Part shown: piece by piece, positions 1 to 8,175 of the stretch
Layout of the letters: the number at the start of each line of letters is the position of its first letter
Numbering within the stretch: the stretch's first letter is position 1
Notes under the pieces: model-generated
The model's database searches: none
What the model was told of the DNA's origin: nothing
The model's input: the letters and a program-made list of their open reading frames with translations, nothing else
NCBI GenBank assembly: GCA_012295275.1
Contig: CM022678.1
Location: 1,321,686 to 1,341,685 of the forward strand
DNA from: Chrysomallon squamiferum
Taxonomy: Eukaryota > Mollusca > Gastropoda > Neomphalida > Peltospiridae
Length of the DNA: 20,000 bases
Reading direction: 5' to 3'
Position numbers and translations under genes: made by a program

Positions 1-424
1 CATCAATATTTGAAGATATCAATTAATTTCAATAGATGTATTTTTAAATAATAAGATATTACCTAGACATTTTATTCCTTCATCGACTATTTTATAAGGC
101 AACTGAGAAAAGTACACGTTATTATTTTTGCAAACATTCTTTCATCAACAGTGGTTATACTTAAACAGAGCATCCATTATTTGTCCTTTTTTATTCTTTC
201 GATATTGTTGTCGTTGTTATACAAAGATAAAATTCGATCTAATAATAAATAAATAAACTAACTCATAAAAGTAATTTTCTTTGATCAACTTTCATCCAAA
301 TATACCTTTCTTATTTATTTATTTTCATTTTACTTTAGTTATTTATTTGCTTATTTATTTATTGATTTATTGATTTATTTACATATATTATTTATTTAAT
401 TTTACCATGTAACAAGTAAATATA

Positions 425-461
<37 letters not shown>

Positions 462-623
462 AAATAAATTAATTAATTAATTAATTAACAAAAATAATAT
501 TATTTTTTTACTCGTTCTCTGGTGTATTATATCGTAATTGTTTTCTGCGAGGGTTGTTTTTGGTTAATAAAAAAAAAGAAGAAGAAAAAAGCGCAAATGG
601 AATATAGTATAAAGTTTGCTTAC
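1..623. other. AT-rich non-coding flank with AAAT repeats
   Basis: No coding signal is visible. The stretch holds TTTA-rich DNA around 300-400, an (AAAT)/(TTAA) array at about 425-489, and unassigned AT-rich sequence up to the donor-like site at 623. If the exon-like block to its right is real, this is the beginning of the intron of a minus-strand gene that continues off the left edge. Confidence 0.6.
425..489. repeat. (AAAT)n / (TTAA)n microsatellite
   Basis: About ten AAAT units run into an imperfect AATT-type tract, read directly from the sequence. Confidence 0.9.
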
Positions 624-754
624 CTGTAGTAGAAATAGAAGTAAAACAGCAATCTTGTAGAATAAATTCACACACAAAATATTTGCCGTCTGCTCGTTCT
701 GTCAGTCATCTGCTTGGACACATTGAGTGATTTTTTACAAGATGACACGTCACA
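624..754 (-). other. candidate non-coding (first) exon, copy A
   Basis: On the minus strand this block starts near a TGTGACGTGTC motif (754-744) and ends in CTACAG|GTAAGC, a near-consensus splice donor with the GT at 623-622. It aligns over its length with 2111-1978: shared blocks include TGTGACGTGTC, the AAGCAGA...GACAGA / TCACAGA segment, AGCAG-CGGC, TTTGTGT and TTTTACTTC-TTTC before the donor. Two diverged copies that keep both a CRE-like element and a donor suggest duplicated alternative first exons of a gene to the left of the window. The block has only short ORFs, so it would be 5' UTR. The 5' end is a guess. It could instead be a decayed repeat. Confidence 0.45.
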
Positions 755-795
755 GATCCCGGATGTTCAGTCATCTCTGTAAGAAAAGCAGTTTG

Positions 796-848
<53 letters not shown>
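796..848. repeat. (ATT)n microsatellite
   Basis: About 17 ATT units without interruption. Confidence 0.95.
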
Positions 849-966
849 CTATTTCTTTATATATTTATTTATTTATTGTTGGGTTTTTTAATAGACTGGT
901 AGACAAAGATGACGTCTAATATACGAATCAATCAAAAGTCACATTTCACACTCACACACATCGATC

Positions 967-973
<7 letters not shown>

Positions 974-1001
<28 letters not shown>
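974..1001. repeat. (TG)n microsatellite
   Basis: Fourteen TG units flanked by TA-rich DNA. Confidence 0.9.
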
Positions 1002-1007
<6 letters not shown>

Positions 1008-1165
1008 TTATGTATGTATAATATATACACACACACAAAATTAATAGTCATAAAACATAAATAAATAAATAAAAAACTAATTAAAACAAGTTTTCTTAAA
1101 TTCAGATTTGTGAAAGGAAAACATCATTTTGAAGTGAAATCTGTGCTCTTCTACTTGAGATTAGA

Positions 1166-1260
1166 CTTTTTAATGCAAATGGGGAAAACTCGAGAGGGCA
1201 GAAACCACGTGTGTTTTCCCACACGTAGAGAGGCATGCTACAATGTTTGAGTACGTGAAA
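1166..1260. promoter_or_regulatory. candidate enhancer: POU octamer, E-box, RBPJ-like site, nuclear-receptor half site
   Basis: This repeat-free stretch lies between the two exon-like copies. It holds ATGCAAAT (POU octamer) near 1173, CCACGTG (E-box) at 1205-1211, TTCCCACA at 1216-1223 (TGTGGGAA on the minus strand, the RBPJ/Su(H) form) and AAAGGTCA near 1257. A perfect 7-bp inverted repeat, ACGTGTG/CACACGT (1207-1213 and 1220-1226), encloses part of it. Motif presence is seen; enhancer activity is inferred from clustering and could be chance. Confidence 0.25.
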
Positions 1261-1478
1261 GGTCATGACTCTTCAAAAAATAATTTAAATCAATCGCACA
1301 CTTTCATTACAACAAAAACAAACAGTGCACACTAGATTCAGGCCTTGCAGGCAGATGTGTAGTGCGGACATCAAAAAACAAACAACAATGTATACTTATA
1401 TCTAGGAGCAATTTTAAAAATGTAAATACTGATAAAAAAATGATTATAATGGTTGCTGAATATTATAATTAATAATTG

Positions 1479-1479
1479 T

Positions 1480-1523
<44 letters not shown>

Positions 1524-1538
1524 TGATGATGATGATGA
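1479..1538. repeat. (AAT)n followed by (ATG)n microsatellite
   Basis: About 14 AAT units grade directly into six ATG units. Confidence 0.9.
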
Positions 1539-1615
1539 ACAACGAATACATAAATAAATAATTTAATAATTTTTATTACACATTCTGAACAGAGTAGCAA
1601 TATTTACTTTTATGT

Positions 1616-1658
1616 GTTATTATTATTATTATTACTGTTGTTGTTGTTGTTGTTGTTA
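1616..1658. repeat. (ATT)n-(GTT)n microsatellite
   Basis: Compound trinucleotide tract, ATT units then seven or so GTT units. Confidence 0.9.
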
Positions 1659-1816
1659 GTATTTACATATTCGGAACAGCTGACTACAATATCATTTTAG
1701 AATTATCTAAATATGACATGATATGACATTATAATAAACTATAATTATTTGAAGAAAAAAAAATTACAGTTCAAAAACTCTCCATTGAATCATTTATTTA
1801 TTTCAAAAAATGGCTA

Positions 1817-1886
1817 ATTATTATTATCATCATCATCATCATCATCATCATTATTATTATTATTATTTTAATTTATTTATTTATTG
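1817..1886. repeat. (ATT)n-(ATC)n-(ATT)n microsatellite
   Basis: Compound trinucleotide tract with a central ATC block, followed by TTTA units. Confidence 0.85.
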
Positions 1887-1977
1887 TTTTAATTAAGAAA
1901 AATCATTAATCAGATACTGTGAAATAAACCACCAACAATCACTACTAATAGTAATGCATAGTGTAAGGTGTGCCTAC

Positions 1978-2111
1978 CTGTCAATCGAAACTGAAGTAAA
2001 ACTCGAAACTTTTCAACTAACAAGCTGACACAAATTCTGTGCCGACTGCTTGCTCTGTGAATCGTCTGCTTAGACACGTCACGTGATATTTTTGTAAGAC
2101 GACACGTCACA
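1978..2111 (-). other. candidate non-coding (first) exon, copy B
   Basis: Minus-strand counterpart of the block at 754-624. It starts at TGTGACGTGTC (2111-2101), has a second GTGACGTGTC at 2083-2073 that copy A lacks in recognisable form, and ends in TTGACAG|GTAGGC with the donor GT at 1977-1976. No ATG occurs in the exon on the minus strand, as expected for 5' UTR. An open frame runs through it and past the donor, but it has no methionine start and matches nothing I recognise. Conservation of the donor and of the CRE-like element against overall divergence is the main argument that it is functional. Confidence 0.45.
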
Positions 2112-2214
2112 GCTTTGCACGTATTGTGTTACTCTGCGTTTAGTCTGCATCCGTAAAATACACTAACTTACAGTTTTATTTTATAACCTTTCATCCAACT
2201 CTACATTTCACATT

Positions 2215-2349
2215 TCTTTCTTTCTTTATTTATTATTTACTTATTTATTTACTTTATTCCTTTTTATTTATTTATTTATTTATTTATTTATTAATTATTA
2301 TTATTATTGTTGTTGTTGTTATCATTATTTGTATTATTATTATTATTAT

Positions 2350-2380
<31 letters not shown>

Positions 2381-2400
2381 CGTAGTAGTAGTAGTATATT
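2215..2400. repeat. compound microsatellite cluster: TTTA, ATT, GTT, AGT
   Basis: TTTC/TTTA units from 2215, (ATTT)n to about 2292, (ATT)n-(GTT)n to about 2322, (ATT)n to 2350 and about 15 AGT units from 2351 to 2397, with one CGT variant. Confidence 0.9.
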
Positions 2401-3271
2401 TGTATTTTTATTTATTTCATTTCATTCTATTGGATGTCCTGTTATAATTTTCAACATAGATCATGAGTAAAAATTACATGACTAAAATGCATATCTTTCA
2501 TGTTTAATTTTGAAAGCAGGTAAACAAACCCAAATTCCATATTTTGTTCATCTAATCTATTAATAACTGATTAATTTAAGTTCTTTTTCTTTCTTTCCTT
2601 GTTTCCTTCCTTCTTTCTTTCTTTCTTTCTTTCATAGTTTACTTATTTATGTATGTATTGATTTACATTTCGCAGTTAACGTGAGGCTTGATATTAATTA
2701 TTACTGAAAACGAAACTGGATTCATGTAAAAGATCTCTTATTAAAAGATTTTCTTTTAACTTTCCTTTCTTTTCTTTCCTTCTTTCTTCTCGATTCATCA
2801 GGTAACAGTTATCTATAAATAGCTAATCCACAGCAGTAAAACGCAAATCTCTTGTGATCATGGGGTCAGTCATGCTAAGCAATCTTTTTATTTCGGGTAC
2901 ATTGTATTTACCTCGTTGTCTTGACAACAAATCCAGCAGCGTCCATGGGGTAGGAAAGCCAGTGCCTAGTTTCTCCTTGATTTAAATCTTTCCTTCTCCT
3001 TCTTCTTCTTTCGTTCTCTTTTCTATTTATTTATTCCTCAGTTAAATTATGTGCCAGTTTCAGATAAAATGTTTGATACGCATGTAATTTTAACAATGAA
3101 TATAACAATACATTTACTTTTTGTCGTACCAGTATGTACCAGTGTTTCTTCGACTTTAAAGTGAACCTGTCTGATTAATAAGAACAGATACTGTCTAGCA
3201 AAATTCTGTATACTTCCAAGTTATTATTTCTTTACTTAGAGCGACCTTTCATTATACATAACACAGTTTGA
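2400..3271. other. unassigned AT-rich DNA with pyrimidine tracts
   Basis: No gene or element is recognised. Imperfect (TTCT)n tracts lie at about 2584-2634 and 2760-2790, and a TTC-rich stretch at 2985-3030. The part between 2810 and 2980 is less repetitive and somewhat richer in GC, but shows no open frame or splice-site pair that I would defend. Confidence 0.6.
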
Positions 3272-3387
<116 letters not shown>

Positions 3388-3793
3388 TAACAAATGTATG
3401 AAACTAAGTTCATCAGAACAATTTTAAAAACTATAACAACATTTAGATTCTTCACACATCTTTCACTGCTGTTTCTAACTATGAAACTTGGCTGGTAAAG
3501 AATCTTTTAAATTACATGGAATAATTTAGACTTTTTATTCAGTCTGTTGTTGTAAAGTGTGTTTCTAAACAGATCAGCCAAATCTTTTAACTGATATCGA
3601 AAAAGCTGTTATGTACATTTATCTATTTCAGTATCTATGTATGTATGTATGTATGTACGTAGCTATCAATCTGGCTATAAATGTTTACTTCATTTTGCTT
3701 CTTTTTATTATTTTGTCTTCATGTAATTTGATCTCATTCAATACAATTTTATTAATTTTTTATTTGATTTCGTATTTCATTTCCTTTTTTTCA

Positions 3794-3796
<3 letters not shown>

Positions 3797-3826
<30 letters not shown>
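3797..3826. repeat. (ATT)n microsatellite
   Basis: About ten ATT units. Confidence 0.9.
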
Positions 3827-3881
3827 GTTGTTGCTGTTATTGTGTTGCTTTTTGTGGATTTTTTTTTTCTATTTTATAGCT

Positions 3882-4080
3882 CTACAGTTACTTAGATCGC
3901 ATGTTAATCGTGTTCATGGCTGAGTTGTTAACAAGGAGAATTTGAAACCTTTGCAGGTACTCTCACCGTTAGATACTTTGAAAATGTCGTTACACGGGTA
4001 TTAAAGATAATACTACTGATACCGCCTAGTTTTGTCTGTCAAACAGTAGGTCAGATTTCAAAGTTTAATCTTAAACTAGA
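3882..4080. repeat. dispersed tandem duplication, copy 1
   Basis: This block aligns with 4700-4880. Shared runs include AACAAGGAGAATTTGAAACC, ACGGGTATTRAAGATAATA, GCCTARTTTTGTCTGT and ACAGTAGGTCAGATTTCAAA. Copy 1 has about 20 bp (around 3969-3988) absent from copy 2. Both copies follow a poly-T tract and both are followed, 140 and 125 bp on, by a pyrimidine-AG|TGGACTG that looks like a 3' splice site (4218 and 5008). The duplicated unit is thus about 800 bp long with only its core still alignable. No open frame is conserved between copies, so it is not an obvious coding exon. Confidence 0.8.
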
Positions 4081-4699
4081 TTTATTATTATTATTATTAG
4101 CATCATCATCATCATAATTATTACATTTTTTTACTGTGTGTAAATATTCTGCTAGTTGTTAACTGTTTATTGATTAATTTTCTGTCTCTTATTTTCTTTT
4201 TGTACTTTGTTGTTTTAGTGGACTGTTTCATTTTCTAAATGAGATATTTGACGCTGACTTACAGTTATTTATAGATTATTGTAATTTGAGAAAAGAATGA
4301 GAAGGAAGATGATGAAAAATATAATGAACTGAATGTTAACACGAATGGTTTTTAAAATAAAATTTATCAGAGTTTATTTCCCGCTATATCTGCAGTGTCG
4401 TGTTTTATATGGATAAATTAAAGCTAAAATGATCGTAGCTGCAGAATACCTAGCTTCTCTCTTTCTTACCCTGCATGCAAACAGTTTCAAAAACATTGTA
4501 AAAGTTGTAACGATCTACCTGTACTCAAATAAATGATTGACTTGAACTGTGACCTCAACGATAACAACAAACTGTGTGGGTTCTGAAAGTTCTTTATTGA
4601 AATTTGAAGCGATCTGCATATTAGCCCTGTAACTGTTATTCATCCTGTAGGTAGAAATACGAAACTTTTTTTTTTTTTTTTTTTGTGCTTAGTTCATGT
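4081..4699. other. unassigned spacer between the duplicated blocks
   Basis: Contains a short ATT/ATC tract at 4083-4115, the acceptor-like TTTTAG|TGGACTG at 4212-4225 and a 21-nt poly-T at 4664-4684. No gene is recognised. Confidence 0.6.
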
Positions 4700-4880
4700 A
4701 TAGATACTTAGACAGACCGCACGTTACTCGTGTTCACAGTTGTGCTGTAAACAAGGAGAATTTGAAACCAGTGTAGTTGCACTCGTTGTTGTATACGGGT
4801 ATTGAAGATAATATTACTAATACTGCCTAATTTTGTCTGTGAAACAGTAGGTCAGATTTCAAACTTTATTCTCAAACTAC
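4700..4880. repeat. dispersed tandem duplication, copy 2
   Basis: Second copy of the 3882-4080 block, offset by about 800-818 bp and clearly diverged, with point changes and one deletion of about 20 bp. Its downstream acceptor-like sequence TTTCAG|TGGACTG at 5003-5015 is retained in both copies, which extends the duplication beyond the block that aligns best. Confidence 0.8.
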
Positions 4881-5343
4881 ACTTCATTATTGTGGTTGTT
4901 GTTCTTAACATTCTGGGATCTGTGAACTTTTACTTTGAAAATATACTGAAAGCATAAAATAATTCCTAAAATCTGACTTCTGATAAACCAACTTGGAATT
5001 TCTTTCAGTGGACTGAACCGTTAACATTTTATTATTTTTGAGTTTCGAAGAAAATTTAATAAGTTTTTTATATAACTTTCAGTTTATAAAATAAAAGATG
5101 TTAAGTCATTATAAGACTTCTTCTTTTGTTTTGGATATGTGAATTCCTGTTAACTGTTTAGTGGATTGGTCCATAACTTAACTTTGTACCGGGTTAACAA
5201 TGCCTGAAATCTGAATAGTTTATTAATATATGACAGCACGAAATTAATTACATTACTGATAAAAATGATATTATATAATAATAATAATATAACATTGTTT
5301 AAGATATTCAAAAGTTGTTTCATGCTTTTAAAATTATTCTGCA

Positions 5344-5502
5344 CTAATCAGCATAAACCAATGCTTTTTTAATGTATACGGGGCATTGAGTAAATGACTT
5401 ATTTCCCCAAATTACTTTTAATAATCCATGTAGAATTGACTGCATTATGAAGGAATACGAATTTAAAGTTTGTAAACACTGATCGGCGTTCGACGCTGCC
5501 AT
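5344..5502 (-). CDS. possible 52-codon ORF starting in a YY1-like promoter motif
   Basis: On the minus strand CCAAGATGGCAGC gives an ATG (5502-5500) with A at -3 and G at +4, a strong initiation context, followed by 52 codons and TAG at 5346-5344. The predicted protein begins MAASNADQCLQTLNSYS and contains a single Trp and a short hydrophobic stretch. I do not recognise it. AAGATGGC is also the classic YY1 motif found at the start sites of housekeeping promoters, and two CGGAAGT ETS-like motifs sit just upstream. An AAA|GTAATT donor-like site lies after codon 29, so this might be a first coding exon. The AT-rich 3' half has low-complexity codons and may be chance. Confidence 0.22.
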   Translation of the reverse strand: MAASNADQCLQTLNSYSFIMQSILHGLLKVIWGNKSFTQCPVYIKKALVYAD

Positions 5503-5555
5503 CTTGGATTTCGATCGGAAGTTTCCGTGAGTTCACGGAAGTTTTTAAACTTCCA
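5500..5555. promoter_or_regulatory. candidate promoter: YY1-like and paired ETS-like motifs in an inverted repeat
   Basis: GCCATCTTGG at 5498-5507 is a YY1-type motif. CGGAAGT occurs at 5516-5522 and again near 5536-5542, and GGAAGTTT is mirrored by AAACTTCC at the far end (about 5537-5554), giving a short imperfect inverted repeat. The combination of YY1 and ETS sites is typical of TATA-less promoters. Activity is inferred. Confidence 0.25.
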
Positions 5556-7195
5556 AATTCAATTATTTTACGTCTGTCTTTTGAAATGTTTATGATTTAC
5601 ACTGACAAAGATAAGGATGGTTGTTCATATTACCAAACTATAAAGTCCAGCGCCTTTCGTAACTGCTTGTTCAACTTAATAAAACTTTTCAAACTGGATT
5701 ATTTTTGTGCAAATGCATGCATAATAAACTAAAATTATAAAACGGTAAAAGATTAATATATTAACCTTTCTAACTGCCAATATTCTCCGTGTCAGAACCC
5801 AACAGAAAAGAACATTCAGATGTATTTTGCGTCCATTAAATTCTGGAGGCATTTTTTTCCGGCGACGTATTTTGTGCCGTTACGAGTTATCGTTCCTGTT
5901 GGTCCAGGCTACAGTAATTACAATAATTTATGATCATCTTTACTTTTTAATAATTGTTTTATTCAGTGAAAAATAGAATTATTGTAAGGATTCAAAGTAA
6001 ATTTTAATGTTTATCCAGATAAAAAATAATAAGAAAGTTTACATTCTTGTTCTCTGAAGCAACACTTAGCAACATCGCACCATTTTAAATCATGTGGGTC
6101 ACGTAAAATACAAACGGGTTGCGGCTTGGACCAGAAATCGAGGTTCAAACTTGTTTACTTGAAAAGTTAACTAGAGCGAAAACATTAAGTTTTAATAATA
6201 AACATTTCATTCTCAAACATTTACAAAATTATTTCGGCCTCCATCGCCTGCTTTATGAGATGACTGAACCCTTACAGATACCATCTTTCCTAAAAACAAC
6301 AGCCCGTCAATACAACAAAAAGGCAGCCACTGATGCGCAATGCAGAAAAAAACCGGTCACAGAGTCAGGCCTACTTCCTGCATACCTACTTAAAATATAC
6401 CGTTTGTTTGGATATTTAATGTTAACCTGTATTATCAATGCGGGCATTAACTGTTACCAACAAATACAACAATGCAACAAATTAATTAGGTAAAAGAGAA
6501 ATATTGTAATTTTATTAGTTCATAATTACTTTTAAATGAAAACTGAAACGAAAGCCGAGTTGCGGGATCGCCACTGAAAAGTTTGACTGTTAAATTTTAA
6601 ATAAACAGTCAACAGTGACTGCATTTACAAAAAGTGAGAATGTTTGTATGCGTATTATTGAAAATGCCTGTATTGTTGTAAATCAATACTAATCATTTAA
6701 CGATAATACGTGATTAAACAACTGATGTATTTAAATATATTTATAATCGGTAAGATTGCTGGAAAGTGTACTGTTGTAAAGAAAAGTAAAAAAAAACTAA
6801 GAAATAATTATAACAAATGTTTGTAACGGAATAAAACCACCCTAACCTGCAATGTAAATGTGTAAAAAAAATCACAGATAATGAAGAGAAATGAAAAAAA
6901 AAAAAAAAAATGAAGAAAAAACAAACACAAACAACATGTACGGATATATTTTAAAAAATGATCTTATCCAAATCCATAGACATATTCAAAACACGTGACA
7001 TAATTACAAACAAAGCACATACATGCTCATACATACATATTAACAAATATGCATGGTCACACAATTAATTAAAAACAGATACAACAAAAAAGACGAATAA
7101 AAACAAAAATAAAAGATTTATTTATTTGATTTACAAAACAAGGGCTTAAATATTTAGTTTGTCAAAACAGTTTAAATAACCATCAATAGCATTCA
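5556..7195. other. unassigned AT-rich intergenic DNA
   Basis: No gene is recognised. A 124-codon open frame on the plus strand (6119-6493) has no ATG near its start and no family I know. A run of 17 A lies at about 6894-6910. Sequence between 5760 and 5930 and between 6120 and 6440 is less repetitive than its surroundings. Confidence 0.55.
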
Positions 7196-7420
7196 TCATT
7201 GTATGTAAACCATTAAATAAACATTCAATATTTTGTATTGAACAGTATTGCATTTATGTTGTTTTCATTATTATATGTAAATTAGTACACAAATATTCAA
7301 CATTATTCTCATTGAACTTTATTACATTTATGCTGTTATCGTTGTTATACGTAAATTAATAAATAAATATGCAATATCTTTGTCGAAATGGTTTACATAT
7401 ATGTTGTTGATGTATATGAA
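7196..7420. repeat. decayed tandem repeat, about 73-bp unit, three copies
   Basis: TATGTAAA at 7202, TATGTAAA at 7274 and TACGTAAA at 7348 begin successive units that share AATATTCAAYATT, GCATTTATGYTGTT and AACAGTATT / AACTTTATT segments. Spacing is 72-74 bp. Divergence is high, so the array is old. It lies just past the predicted 3' end of the FAM167 gene. Confidence 0.65.
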
Positions 7421-7615
7421 ATACAGTAACAGAAATAGTCTACTAGAGTATTAATATCTACATCAGTATACAAAGACAGGATCACATTTTCCATTTTTTT
7501 AATTTCCAAGTCTTTAACAACCATGTTTGTTTCTTGCATGAACTAAACTAGAAAATCTAAAGTAATGTGATAAATATCTACATCTAGAATTAATGTCAAC
7601 AGATCTAGAGAACAT

Positions 7616-7621
7616 TTTATT
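7616..7621 (-). terminator. candidate polyadenylation signal AATAAA for the FAM167 gene
   Basis: TTTATT on the plus strand is AATAAA on the minus strand, and it is the first such hexamer past the stop codon, giving a 3' UTR of about 300 nt. A TGTTGACATT segment follows where a GU-rich downstream element would be expected. Later AATAAA hexamers exist near 7317 and 7119, so longer forms are possible. Confidence 0.45.
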
Positions 7622-7754
7622 ATTATTTTGTTAACATTTCATTGTTTCGAGGTAACATTTTGATTAGTTTATATTTTCCTCCATTTCATACAACGAACAT
7701 CGTTTTCATTTGTCCTGTTCATTGAAATATTTAACAATGTCGTCACAAAAAGTA

Positions 7755-7875
7755 AAATAATAATAATAATAAAATTATAAATAAAAAAAATATAATAAAA
7801 TAAATGGTAACCAAAAAAATAAAATAAAATAAATGGTAACCAAAAAAAAATAAAAATAAAATAAAATAAAATAGA
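7755..7875 (-). repeat. U-rich 3' UTR tract with a duplicated GGTTACC block
   Basis: In the transcript sense this is an almost pure TTTTA/TTTAT tract interrupted twice by GGTTACCATTTA (plus-strand ATGGTAACC at about 7805 and 7833), about 30 bp apart. It falls inside the predicted 3' UTR of the FAM167 gene. Similar U-rich tracts can bind regulatory proteins, but no specific site is claimed. Confidence 0.7.
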
Positions 7876-7917
7876 ATGAAGCAAAATCAAATAAATATTA
7901 AAATAAGATATTTAAAA

Positions 7918-8175
7918 CTAACACGTTGAAAATCGTCTTGTGCTGATGTTCATTTTTGTTACACCGATATGTTTAAGAGGATCTGGAGACAGACAGCTGT
8001 AGCACGGAATATCGAGCACTCTTGACAGTTGCTGAAATTCCTCCATTTCCCACTGCGCATCATCCAGCATGTCCTGGTGCCTCTCGCAGCTTCGACTCAG
8101 TCTGAGTTGTGACAGGTCACGTCTAATGCCGAGAAGCTGTCTGGCGAGTGACTGGTCTTGTCGCCGAAGTTCAAT
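7918..8175 (-). CDS. FAM167A: FAM167 coding exon 3 (terminal, residues 112-196)
   Basis: The exon begins after the acceptor CTATATTTAG (AG at 8177-8176) and runs 86 codons to TAG at 7920-7918. It encodes the second half of the conserved helix (IELRRQDQSLARQLLGIRRD), a Cys/Glu-rich helix (SCERHQDMLDDAQWEMEEF) and the conserved C terminus ending in Cys. Codon use is richer in G+C than the flanking DNA, which is typical of a real exon in this window. It has not been mutated by the adjoining repeats. Confidence 0.93.
   Translation of the reverse strand: MELRRQDQSLARQLLGIRRDLSQLRLSRSCERHQDMLDDAQWEMEEFQQLSRVLDIPCYSCLSPDPLKHIGVTKMNISTRRFSTC

Noticed and set aside
6119-6493. 124-codon open frame on the plus strand
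   Set aside because: It opens with TTG and has no ATG near the start. No family or motif is recognised, and no good splice sites frame it. It is long for chance, so a transcript check is worthwhile, but it is not called as a gene.
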